Source of the DNA: Caenorhabditis remanei
Taxonomy: Eukaryota > Nematoda > Chromadorea > Rhabditida > Rhabditidae
Direction: 5' to 3'
NCBI RefSeq assembly: GCF_010183535.1
Contig: NC_071329.1
Location: 18,056,879-18,120,878 of the forward strand
Length of the DNA stretch: 64,000 nt
Shown here piece by piece: positions 47,401 to 58,930 of this stretch. Every line of letters starts with the position of its first letter. The stretch's first letter is position 1. The translations under genes were made by a program, and so were the position numbers. The notes beneath the pieces were generated by a model that was given only the letters and a program-made list of their open reading frames with translations, was not told where the DNA came from and ran no database searches.

Positions 47401-47815
47401 GACAACATGGATCCATTACCAAATTTTATGTAGATTTCGAATTTTGAATAAAAAACCCCGTCTTCTCGTGTCACTGCCGAGATAAAAACGATTTCGTGAA
47501 TTTCATGAACTTTCAAAATTTTCACAATGAAGGTGTTGAGCTGGAATTTTCTTCTGAACACAAAAAATGCTCAAAATAGTGTTTACAATAACTTCCCGTT
47601 AAGATTTCATACCTAACTACTTTAGGAAAAATTTTCGAAAAATATCGATTTTTTGATTTTCCTAGGTACCCAGGTGACGGACCCGGCCAAAAAGTACCCC
47701 AATTTGCTGAGAACACTTGATACTATCTTTGATCAAAATTATAGTCAAATCGGAGATGGTCAACTTTTTTCGTGTGCCTACGGGTGATCGAACGAGTCAG
47801 AGAGTGCGTCTTAAA
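44450..47815. mobile_element. Large foldback element with nested arm copy
   Basis: Inverted termini: the left side has CGCACTCTCGGAGTCG and TAGGCACACG (44494), the right has CGTGTGCCTA (to 47780) and GTCAGAGAGTGCG. AAAGTACCCCCAATTTGC and GGTACCTAGGAAAATC are matched near 47650-47705. Inside lie a forward copy of the composite arm (44640-46180) and a second inverted repeat (46195-46800 against 46985-47640). No coding gene recognised. Confidence 0.6.
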
Positions 47816-49036
47816 TTGTTCTCTCTGGAACGGGTTGCTCAGCTAATAAAAAGTACCAACAATCGAAGAAAAGTTATAGGACCAGAAGAAAAAGAGAATT
47901 CTGATACCCCGATGGTTTGCACCATGTGAGAAGCGCCGCAGGCGCTGTAACACTTAGAAGGGTGGTGTTGAGAAGGAGGTTCAGTCGCCGTTAGGCGACT
48001 TGGACCGACTGGTTTCTCAGAAACGAAAGCCTAAATCAAAAATCCGTTTCCTTACGTTTGTAGAAAATGTCTTTGCGGTTCATTTGAGCTATTAATCACC
48101 ATTTTATAATAAGAACTGACTGAACGTTCGCATTTTTTCGGAGACAGGTCTAGACCACGTTGACTACTGTAGATTTAGACTCGAGAGCGCGCATCAAAAG
48201 AGGAATTTTGAAACACGGTTTCTTTTCTATCTCAAATAATTTTTGACACTCTAGGAAGAATAAACAAGAGTAATCTCCTTCTTAGCTTTGGTTTTCAGAC
48301 AGATACGCTCGTGTTCAAATACTTATTCTAGCGAAATACTATGATCTCATCTTTCGATCATCTTCTGAAAGGAAGAATCAAATCTAGAATACTTTACGCA
48401 CCAAAAATGAAAGCTGAAGTCATTTTCAACGTTTTCGAGTACCTGAAAAACAATTCATGCTACCTTGACTGAATTTACTGTGTAATAGACAATCATTGAT
48501 CCGTCGAAATTATTGTCCAACTTTGAGATGGTTCATGACGTCAGAACTAATGATCTTGTGTTTGGTATTTAAGACATGTTCTCTGTTACTCTCAATCATC
48601 CAACTGTTGACAACTGCACAGAAAAAACTCAAACGAGTCTGAATGAGTCGGCATCAGGCATAGTGAGTACCCAACCTCTTCTAAGACATTCGGCTCCTAG
48701 AATTAATTGTACTAAATACAGGAAATGTGTTTTTGCCTGTCTGAGAAATCCTTCACCTAAAGAGAATTTCCTATTCACATCTTCAAAAGATGCGTTTAAA
48801 GTTTTCTTTTGAAGTTTTTGACTTATCGCCGGCTATGCCGCCTACCTCCCTCAAATTCTTTCAAGATTTGTTTTTTATATACACGGTAATCTTCATTTTA
48901 GTTTGGTTTGATCCACAAAGTTCTGCTTTCTAAATTTAGGACTGTTCGGCGGCGATGCCGCCTTTCTTCTCTGGAATATTTCGAAACTAAAACTATAGTA
49001 TCAAGTGTTCTCAGCAAATTGGGGTACTTTTGTAGC
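47816..49036. repeat. Repeat fragments, no gene
   Basis: A hairpin phrase, TCAGTCGCCGTTAGGCGACT, at 47982-48001 follows CTTAGAAGGGTGGTGTTG; both recur at 57645-57705. The block 48575-48700 (CTCAATCATCCAACTGTTGA then AACGAGTCTGAATGAG) matches 56311-56360 and, reversed, 57540-57630. A fragment of the 44450 element (TCAAGTGTTCTCAGCAAATT) is at 48999-49018. Confidence 0.5.
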
Positions 49037-51576
49037 GTAAGAAAGTCGACTAACGTTTACTCGTTTTTTGTTATATTTTGCATGGTAAAGTGTTTTGAAT
49101 TATACTGAAATTGTTTTTTCCGTGTTCTTCTTGATGATTTTATAGAAAAAATCACAAAAAACCATCCAGATTTAACTTTTGTCTTCAGTTCTTCATCTCT
49201 ACCTTCTTTAGCACTATCAGACGGTGAGAGAGTGGAGGGCGGCAGACAGCGAGACACAATCGCGCGCGATTTCGCTCGCAGAAGACCGTGTTTGTCCGTT
49301 TATGTGTTGCACGTCATAACTCCCTCCGTACTGGACCGATTTTAATGAAGCCTGGATAGATAGATAGGAAATGGCGCTTAGATGATGCCCGAACTTTTCT
49401 TTTTTCAAAAATATCAAATGTGACGTCTTCTGGAGACGATGTCGATTTCAACAGTAGAAAGCGTTCAGAAAAGGTGTGTCCCGAAGGGTGGTAGAAAGCT
49501 CAAAATATCAACCTGATACTACTGACTCGGTTGTTTCTTGACTGCATTCTTGAAAGCGCCTCGGCCGCGCGTGATTCACAGGTAAAACGGAGATGCCGAG
49601 AAATGGGGTGGTCGGCGGCTTGAGAACCGCAAACAGGCAAAAGATGGCCGGTCGGCAGCCGAAAAACCGCGAATTGCTGAAGGGTGGCCGACTGGTGGCT
49701 GGCAAGCCGCAAACAGGCCAAAAGAGGTCCAAAGTAAAAATTGTTAGAATTCTATAGAAACTCACAACTTTTGTGGAAAAAATTTTGTGTACGATACCTC
49801 AGAATCTTTCTAGTCTAATGACAGTCTTTATTTCTAAAAATTTAATAATTTTGATAAAGTGGCTGACTGGCGGCTGAACAGCGGCTGAAGAACCGCGGGT
49901 TGGTCAGCGGTGGTTCGTCGGCAGGCCAGTGGCGGCCGAATGGTGGTTCAAGGTGTATGTCTATAGTGATTTTAACAAGTTCTTGTAATCTGGTTTCCGA
50001 TAGAGTGAAGAAAAGAGATAAGAAGATAACGTTTCCATAGAATTTTGATTAGGATAACAAGATGAAATACAGTAATACCTCTAATAGAGGTGCTCCTAGT
50101 AGGAAGAGTTTGGAGCTCAATATCTCAACTCCCTCATGAGCTATCACATTTTTTTCCAACTGAAGAAATATGAAAATCGGTTGAAAATTCTTATTTTTTG
50201 GGCCTTGTGGCGGAAGTCGGTTTTCAAACACCTTTAAATGAAAATGGGGTTGTTTCGCTAATGTTCTTATTGAAGCGAAGTTAATATTTTCCAGTTGGAA
50301 ATAAGGTAAGACGGTAGGCTATCGTTTCAAATAAAAATTAGTTAAAATCAACTCTACGCAGATGACTCTCACGCATGGGGTGGTGAGTTCGTTACTGCCA
50401 GGTCGAAAATGTTTTTGGATTTTTTCTGAATACTTATAAAATATTTCTTCAGTTGGAAAAAAATGTGATAGCTCATGAGGGAGTTGAGATATTGAGCTCC
50501 AAACTCTTCCTACTAGGAGCACCTCTATTAGAGGTATCACTGTATTTTATCTTGTTATCCTAATCTACATTCTATGAAAAACATTTTCTTCTTAACTCTT
50601 TTCATCACTCTATCGGAAACCAGATTACAAGAACTTGTTAAAATCACTATAGACATACACCTTGAACCACCATTCGGCCGCCACTGGCCTGCCGACGAAC
50701 CACCGCTGACCAACCCGCGGTTCTTCAGCCGCTGTTCAGCCGCCAGTCAGCCACTTTATCAAAATTATTAAATTTTTAGAAATAAAGACTGTCATTAGAC
50801 TAGAAAGATTCTGAGGTATCGTACACAAAATTTTTTCCACAAAAGTTGTGAGTTTCTATAGAATTCTAACAATTTTTACTTTGGACCTCTTTTGGCCTGT
50901 TTGCGGCTTGCCAGCCACCAGTCGGCCACCCTTCAGCAATTCGCGGTTTTTCGGCTGCCGACCGGCCATCTTTTGCCTGTTTGCGGTTCTCAAGCCGCCG
51001 ACCACCCCATTTCTCGGCATCTCCGTTTTACCTGTGAATCACGCGCGGCCGAGGCGCTTTCAAGAATGCAGTCAAGAAACAACCGAGTCAGTAGTATCAG
51101 GTTGATATTTTGAGCTTTCTACCACCCTTCGGGACACACCTTTTCTGAACGCTTTCTACTGTTGAAATCGACATCGTCTCCAGAAGACGTCACATTTGAT
51201 ATTTTTGAAAAAAGAAAAGTTCGGGCATCATCTAAGCGCCATTTCCTATCTATCTATCCAGGCTTCATTAAAATCGGTCCAGTACGGAGGGAGTTATGAC
51301 GTGCAACACATAAACGGACAAACACGGTCTTCTGCGAGCGAAATCGCGCGCGATTGTGTCTCGCTGTCTGCCGCCCTCCACTCTCTCACCGTCTGATAGT
51401 GCTAAAGAAGGTAGAGATGAAGAACTGAAGACAAAAGTTAAATCTGGATGGTTTTTTGTGATTTTTTCTATAAAATCATCAAGAAGAACACGGAAAAAAC
51501 AATTTCAGTATAATTCAAAACACTTTACCATGCAAAATATAACAAAAAACGAGTAAACGTTAGTCGACTTTCTTAC
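49037..51576. mobile_element. 2.5-kb near-perfect palindrome
   Basis: Arms 49037-50171 and 50441-51576, about 1.13 kb each, pair with only a 1-bp net length difference; the spacer is 269 bp. The inner ends are slightly diverged (for example near 50041-50080 against 50530-50570). The outer part of each arm contains the dispersed CTCCCTCCGTACTGG repeat. Identical open frames on opposite strands are palindrome copies, not genes. No clear target duplication was seen. Confidence 0.8.
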
Positions 51577-51841
51577 TGTAAACTACAAGGTATTTAATTG
51601 ATTCTGAAGAGCTTCGGAGTATGTAAGTTGATAGAATAATACTATTAACTGACAGAATTAACAAACTAAATGAGATTAGAGCTTGATACAGTGTCGTAGA
51701 AGTGGGAATCATCCTCACAACTTTTCAGCTTTTCGGTGAATTTGCAACAAAAGTTTTGGCTAGGACCACGAAATTCAGAATAGTCAAGGTAATCCAATTT
51801 TTGGTATGTGTGTTCTACCAACATAGACCTTTGATTTCTTA

Positions 51842-54574
51842 CATGGGAATGACCCAAGGTGAAACGCTGGGTTTTCTTAGATATTTTGGAAAATGATAGC
51901 CCTTACCTCAACTAGAACAAAATAAAAATATTACGTGCCCCTTTTAAGTTTCCAGAGAATGGCAGACATAATTCGATTTTTTCGAATTTTTCGAGTTGAA
52001 CCACTTTGAGACATCGTAACTCGGTCAATTTAAGAGCAATCTTTTCAAACTAAAGTGTAATCGCAAGATATAGATCAAGGCTTCATAAAAGGTAATAGAC
52101 TCATGTTTCCAGCTGTGACTCCCGAATTACTATAAATGAAAATGTGAAAATTTGCACTTCTCATGAAATCAGAAAGTGGTCATTTTCGAAAAAAGGTATT
52201 TGGGAGACTACAGTACTGGCCATAAAGAATGCGACAACTCGTTTTTCGACCGTAACTTCTTTGAATGGTGGTCTTTTGGGCTGAATTTTTGTGGTAATTT
52301 TTTCAGCAGTATCAGAAACGTATTCAAGCAATTGGATTTAACATTTTGTAAAAAATTTTTGAAAAATCAGATTTTTTGAAAATTTGCAAAAATTCGAAAA
52401 AATCGAGGTTTTCCCTTATCAGCTCAGTAATTCTGAATTAAAGGAGAAAATAGAAGGAAATGATATTTTTTGTATAAAACCAGTCTAGTCCAATGTTTTG
52501 GAACATTTTTTCATGTTGTAACATGTATTTTTCATACTATTCGTCATCGGTTAATTTCAGTTGTCAGAAAGCATCGATTTTCCGTTTTATAACGGTCACA
52601 AAACTTTGATTTTTCGAGTAGGAAGCTTTTAAATGTTTAAAAATAGAAAGTAAAGGTCTGAAAAACATATTCCTACTCTAAAAATTTTGATATTCATCGG
52701 TAGATACATTTGGGAGATCTTTGAAGCTCCGATGCTACTAACTCTATGCATACGATTTTCACTTCCCGGCTTGAAATTGAGAGGTTAATCGATGCTGATT
52801 GTTTTCAAACTGTTAATATACAACAAATAACTTATTTGGAGTATTTTGAAACGTACTGCTACTTGAACCTTACGAGAATACTTTGCGTGATTGTTTTTGA
52901 ACAAACTAATCACATTGATGGATAACTATAGTAATATAACACTTCGGGAAATGATGGAAAACAAAGGCAATAATTAATTTTGATTTTGGAAAACGTAAAT
53001 TGACCTATTCCATAATTAAAAAACGGAAAATAATCCTCATTGAAAAATAAATTCTCAAGCGGAGTCGGAATATTGGAATGCACTGTTTAGCAGTAAGTGA
53101 CCTTCAATTATGGTCAGAAAATTTGAAGGCTTGTGCAAACTATGTATCAGACTAAGTTTCAAAATACTCCAAATAAGTTATTTGTTGTATATTAACAGTT
53201 TGAAAACAATCAGCATCGATTAACCTCTCAATTTCAAGCCGGGAAGTGAAAATCGTATGCATAGAGTTAGTAGCATCGGAGCTTCAAAGATCTCCCAAAT
53301 GTATCTACCGATGAATATCAAAATTTTTAGAGTAGGAATATGTTTTTCAGACCTTTACTTTCTATTTTTAAACATTTAAAAGCTTCCTACTCGAAAAATC
53401 AAAGTTTTGTGACCGTTATAAAACGGAAAATCGATGCTTTCTGACAACTGAAATTAACCGATGACGAATAGTATGAAAAATACATGTTACAACATGAAAA
53501 AATGTTCCAAAACATTGGACTAGACTGGTTTTATACAAAAAATATCATTTCCTTCTATTTTCTCCTTTAATTCAGAATTACTGAGCTGATAAGGGAAAAC
53601 CTCGATTTTTTCGAATTTTTGCAAATTTTCAAAAAATCTGATTTTTCAAAAAATTTTTACAAAATGTTAAATCCAGTTGCCTGAATACGTTTCTGATACT
53701 GCTGAAAAAATTACCACAAAAATTCAGCCCAAAAGACCACCATTCAAAGAAGTTACGGTCGAAAAACGAGTTGTCGCATTCTTTATGGCCAGTACTGTAT
53801 GTCTATCCGATTGCCAGTGACAAATAAGGTATATATACGTATTCAAATATATGGCTCACCTTTCATTCCAGAGACTTATTTTCATTTTTTCAATTTTTCA
53901 GTCTAACTTCATGTATAGGGATACGTGTGATTTTTCAACTGTAGAGTTGATCAATTGTTCTAAGTAAAAGGTATACTGACATTTAAGCGTAAAATAGTTT
54001 TTAAAACATTGTGATTGCCGTCTAACTAAAAAAGGGAGAATTCACTGAAAAAACGCGGAAGTTATTTTTAACGAGCTGACGTACCCCTATACATGAAGTC
54101 GGACTTAAAAATTGAAAAAATGAAAATAAGTCTCTGGAATGAAAGGTGAGCCATATATTTGAATACGTATATATACCTTATTTGTCACTGGCAATCGGAT
54201 AGACATAGTCTCCCAAATACCTTTTTTCGAAAATGACCACTTTCTGATTTCATGAGAAGTGCAAATTTTCACATTTTCATTTATAGTAATTCGGGAGTCA
54301 CAGCTGGAAACATGAGTCTATTACCTTTTATGAAGCCTTGATCTATATCTTGCGATTACACTTTAGTTTGAAAAGATTGCTCTTAAATTGACCGAGTTAC
54401 GATGTCTCAAAGTGGTTCAACTCGAAAAATTCGAAAAAATCGAATTATGTCTGCCATTCTCTGGAAACTTAAAAGGGGCACGTAATATTTTTATTTTGTT
54501 CTAGTTGAGGTAAGGGCTATCATTTTCCAAAATATCTAAGAAAACCCAGCGTTTCACCTTGGGTCATTCCCATG
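51842..54574. mobile_element. 2.7-kb foldback element, 3-bp TSD TTA
   Basis: TIR CATGGGAATGACCC at both ends and TTA at 51839-51841 and 54575-54577. Arms of about 1.01 kb (51842-52852 and 53156-54574 minus the nested 406-bp element) pair with no net indel. Loop 52853-53155. The terminus resembles the elements at 20208 and 54763, suggesting one PIF/Harbinger-like family. No transposase present. Confidence 0.82.
53800..54205. mobile_element. Tc1/mariner-like MITE, TA TSD
   Basis: A 406-bp element with TIRs of at least 120 bp starting TGTCTATCCGATTGCCAGTG, flanked by TA at 53798-53799 and 54206-54207. The intact opposite arm of the host palindrome (52195-52225) shows the empty site CAGTACTGTAGTCTCC in reverse, which proves the insertion. 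Confidence 0.88.
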
Positions 54575-54762
54575 TTAGTTGAGAATTTTTTTTCAAAACC
54601 TCTCCCAAGATAGATCGGCCGGTAAATCAGGGCTACTTCATATGAGTGTAATCGTAGCTTGTTTGCTTTTATCGTCTCCAACTGTCTAGGAGGCTCTTCA
54701 ACAAAAAAATGATCAACTACAAAAATAGAGAGCAAGAATAGTACTACAATTTGATTTAACTA

Positions 54763-56269
54763 AGGAATGACTCACACAAAGTATGGAGATATACAACATG
54801 ATATATATCGCTGGAAAGCTGACGTTTCCCTGATTCCGAATCTATATTCAGTTTTTGCAGTGGCCCTCCCAGTTTTGAGAAATCCGGCTCCAAAGTTTGG
54901 GTGAAATTTAGTGCTAAAACTCGAGTTTCCAACCCGCGTGTTGCCCCAACACGTAAATCCATTCGGAGGATAGTGAAATCAGCGGTCGAATGGTCGAGGG
55001 GGTTACAGGTGGGGTAGCATGTGGACACTCTATGGCTCGATTCTGTAAACGGGAAAGGACTTTGCCGGGTCCTTCCGTCTAACTACAGAAAACAATGGTT
55101 TAACAGTGCACTGCTTTATTAATGAAGGCGGAGAGAGCTCCAGATGGGCTGGCTCCCTCCGTCCTTCTATCTGATGGAACTGAATAGAAGATGTAATTCT
55201 CGTGAGGCGTGGCACCGCGTGCCTTTTTCTCCCTCGTCCCTCTTACTCAAGTGGACCCACGCGTGATGCGCGTGCCACAAGAGTGACGGAGACTCGGGCG
55301 ATAGAATAAGAAAGGGACCAACGACCAAGAGGCCGAAGACCCTTTCACAATTCCATGCTTTTTTTTCTCTTTTTTATTTTTTGTAATCCTCGTTTTTTGT
55401 GTCCCATGGTCATCACCATGTGTCAGAAATCGGGTTTTTGAAGCTTTTCCAGTCCATATTGACTTCCTACGACGTTTTAAGAAAAATATTTCTTTTCAAG
55501 AAAATTTACTTTTCTGTGACCAAGTCCATGATGAGAATGTAGTAGGAGTTTTTTAAAACTTTTCTTTAAAATTTAAAAAAACAATAGAAAATTTGATTCC
55601 AACATGTTTGCATGATAGAGATCTTCAGACTACGACTTTAACTTCGAATCACCACATATGAAGCAGAGTAGTTGTTTCAAAAAAGTATCTACCGGTGCAA
55701 CAAGAAAAGGAAATTACGGAAAAATCTTTTTTATATCTTGTCATAACATTTTCTATTGTTTTTTTAAATTTTAAAGAAAAGTTTTTTTAAAAACTCCGAC
55801 TACATTCTCATCATGGACTTGGTCACAGAAAAGTAAATTTTCTTGAAAAGAAATATTTTTCTTAAAACGTTGTAGGAAGTCAATATGGACTGGAAAAGCT
55901 TCAAAAACCCGATTTCTGACACATGGTGATGACCATGGGACACAAAAAACGAGGATTACAAAAAATAAAAAAAGAGAAAAAAAAGCATGGAATCGAGCCA
56001 TAGAGTGTCCACATGCTACCCCACCTGTAACCCCCTCGACCATTCGACCGCTGATTTCACTATCCTCCGAATGGATTTACGTGTTGGGGCAACACGCGGG
56101 TTGGAAACTCGAGTTTTAGCACTAAATTTCACCCAAACTTTGGAGCCGGATTTCTCAAAACTGGGAGGGCCACTGCAAAAACTGAATATAGATTCGGAAT
56201 CAGGGAAACGTCAGCTTTCCAGCGATATATATCATGTTGTATATCTCCATACTTTGTGTGAGTCATTCC
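54763..56269. mobile_element. 1.5-kb foldback element, 3-bp TSD CTA
   Basis: Ends AGGAATGACTCACAC and GTGTGAGTCATTCC with CTA on both sides (54760-54762 and 56270-56272). Arms run to about 55590 on the left, including the nested LTR, and from about 55750 on the right. Same terminus style as the elements at 20208 and 51842. Confidence 0.75.
55044..55349 (-). repeat. Probable solo LTR, 4-bp TSD ATTC
   Basis: A 306-bp insertion in the left arm of the foldback, flanked by ATTC at 55040-55043 and 55350-55353; the opposite arm shows the empty site. Read on the minus strand it runs TGTGAAAGGG ... GTTTACA (TG...CA) and holds a central AATAAA, as an LTR would. It differs from the LTR at 28310-28741, so a second LTR family is present in the genome. 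Confidence 0.65.
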
Positions 56270-56310
56270 CTAGTAAGACACGTTCTCTGTCATTTGCGAG
56301 CAAAGTGAAG

Positions 56311-57594
56311 CACAGAAAAACTCAAACGAGTCTGAATGAGTTGGCATCAGGCATAGTGAGTATCCAACCTCTTCGTACACATTCAGTTAGGCTCCGCCCC
56401 CTTCCGTCTGAAACCCAGATACCATACTGAAAAATTTTAAAAATTTTCAGATGATGAGATTTTTGAAAAATCTTTGCAGAAATGAATTATTTGGAGTATT
56501 TTAAGACTTTTTTGTGTTGGCACCAAAAATGTGACACGTCATATTCTAGTAGAAAAATATCATAAAAAGTTCATTTTTGGTAATCGAGGTCAACTTTGAC
56601 AAATACCTTTTCATGGAAACTCTCTTGCAACGAGATATTTTCAGATTCAGAATTTGCGTAAAATTCTGGTCTAGATGAGTAATGTCTAGTTAAAAAGTAG
56701 TGAGCACCTATTTTTGCTATGAGCGAAAGTATGCGTTTTTTTCTCACTTTTTCCACAAATCCCTACTCATGGATGAAAATGCCAAAGTCCCAGATTTCAT
56801 TTTCAATTTTTCAGAAAACGTCTTCTGGGGAGACAGATTCACTCCCTAAACTTCAGCGCTCTCGGTCATGTTACTTGCTGCAGGCAGCTGATCGAATATT
56901 CACGGCTGAAACAGTAAAAACTGAAACAGTAAAATCTGAAAACGATGGGGATTGAACTGAGAGAGCTGAAATTTTTGGAATGAATTAGTCCCCCCAAAAT
57001 ACGTTTTCTGGCGGATAGAAATTGAAATCCGGGACATCGTCATTTTCATCCATCCGTTCATGGAAAATTTATTAAAAACGCATACACGGCCTCCTGCAGA
57101 GGCCCTTTCAAAGTACTGTGCGCAGTGCATTGAGAGGGCCTCCGCTGGAGGCCGTGCGCATACTTTCGCTCATAGCAAAAATGGGTGCTCACTACTTTCC
57201 AACTGGACTTCTCTCATCCAGACCAGAATTTTTCGCAGATTCTGAATTTGAAAAGATCTCGTTGCAAGAGCAGTTCCATGAAAAGATATTCGTCAAAGTT
57301 GAGCTCGATTACCAAAAATGAACTTTTTATGATATTTTTCTACTAGAAGATGACGTGTCACATTTTTGGTGCCAACACAAAAAAGTCTTAAAATACTCCA
57401 AATAATTCATTTCTGCAAAGATTTTTCAAAAATCTCATCATCTGAAAATTTTTAAAATTTTTCAGTATGGTATCTGGGTTTCAGACGGAAGGGGGCGGAG
57501 CCTAACTGAATGTGTACGATTATTCTTAGAAGAGGTCGGATACTCACTATGCCTGATGCCAACTCATTCAGACTCGTTTGAGTTTTTTCTGTGC
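56311..57594. mobile_element. Foldback repeat
   Basis: Left arm from GCACAGAAAAACTCAAACGA; right arm ends with the complement. Arms match well in their outer 400 bp and drift toward the centre near 56880-56960. The right arm carries an extra GC hairpin of about 70 bp at 57085-57155 (GGCCTCCTGCAGAGGCC). No target duplication was established. Confidence 0.6.
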
Positions 57595-57644
57595 AGTTGT
57601 CAACAGTTGGATGATTGAGAGTAACAGAGAACATGTATTAACAC

Positions 57645-57810
57645 TTAGAAGGGTGGTGTTGTGAAGGAGGTTCAGTCGCCTAACGGCGACGTGAACCGAC
57701 TGGTTCTGGAATATTTGAATTCCTGCCAAAATGGAAAACTTTGAATTCCTACCGAAAATCAAAAGTTTTTCTGGGAGCTTTTGGAAGATTTTGGAAATTT
57801 CTGAAAATTG
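57645..57810. repeat. Repeat fragments including Helitron-like phrase
   Basis: The hairpin phrase CAGTCGCCTAACGGCGACGT (57672-57691) is followed by TTTGAATTCCTGCCAAAATG and AGTTTTTCTGGGAGCTTTTG, related to 59540-59640. Confidence 0.45.
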
Positions 57811-57813
57811 TGG

Positions 57814-58788
57814 CCAATCTGGCTCAAATTTTTTGGAGTTATGTCTTTAGGTGCCCACAGTGTCATTACCAAAGTATGGACCCCGTATTTTCAGTTGGAA
57901 CCTGCTTTCTCGATTTTTGGGTTACTGTAGCTACAGTACCCCTTCAGGGGTATGGCAGTGCAAATCCTGGAAAGTACTACAAGGAAAAATACGGGACTAC
58001 AGAGTTAATAAATTTATTAACATACAGGTGGTACTCGCTTTTGGAACTCGGAGAAATAGAACTGTTACAAAATAGAACTGTGAGAAAATGGAACTGTCTA
58101 ATATAGAACTGCTACAATTTGGAACTCGGTAAAATGGAACTCGATGAAATGGAACTGGGTAAAATGGAACTGCTACAAAATGGAACTCTTGTTCGAATGG
58201 AGCGCGTTTGCATTCATGACTTTTTAGAAGAATTAGAACCAATTTTTGTGGGGAAAAGTCGACTTTTAAGGTTTAAAAACACTTATATCATGAAGAGATT
58301 GTCTTTGTCTATTTAATAGTCAACAAAAAACTGAATAAAACTATTTTAGATAAGCCCAATAAGCATTTTCAAAACCAGTGGTAGAGTTCCATTTTGTAGC
58401 AGTTCCATTTTGTAGCAGTTCCATTTTGTTCAGTTCTATTTTGTAGCAGTTCCATTTTAATGAGTTCCATTTTACCGAGTTCCAAATTGTAGCAGTTCTA
58501 TATTAGACAGTTCCATTTTCTCACAGTTCTATTTTGTAACAGTTCTATTTCCCCGAGTTCCAAAAGCGAGTACCACCCAATCTGGCTCAAATTTTTTGGA
58601 GTTATGTCTTTAGGTGCCCACAGTGTCATTACCAAAGTATGGACCCCGTATTTTCAGTTGGAACCTGCTTTCTCGATTTTTGGGTTACTGTAGCTACAGT
58701 ACCCCTTCAGGGGTATGGCAGTGCAAATCCTGGAAAGTACTACAAGGAAAAATACGGGACTACAGAGTTAATAAATTTATTAACATAC
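57814..58788. repeat. Identical 212-bp direct repeats flanking an inverted-repeat element
   Basis: 57814-58025 and 58577-58788 read identically by eye. Between them (58026-58576) lies an element with ends GGTGGTACTCGC and GCGAGTACCACC. Its arms consist of iterated phrases such as AAATGGAACTGCTACAAAA and their complements. A third, diverged copy of the 212-bp unit at about 59787-59998 continues into the same right flank without an insert. So the 212-bp duplication is tied to the insertion event. Confidence 0.8.
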
Positions 58789-58930
58789 TTGATCAGTGGG
58801 GATCTGAACCTTCCAAGATATTCAGGTTCGACTATAAATGTTCAAAACTCTATAACTACCGTAATCCTACAGTAACCGGCCCAATTTTTTGGGATGTCAT
58901 ACTGAGGGGTCAAGGTTGTTACCACCCAAG

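Noticed and set aside
49500..51113. Identical 60-90-codon open frames on opposite strands
   Set aside because: They are the two arms of one palindrome; the sequence includes dispersed repeats and has no start, splice or family support.
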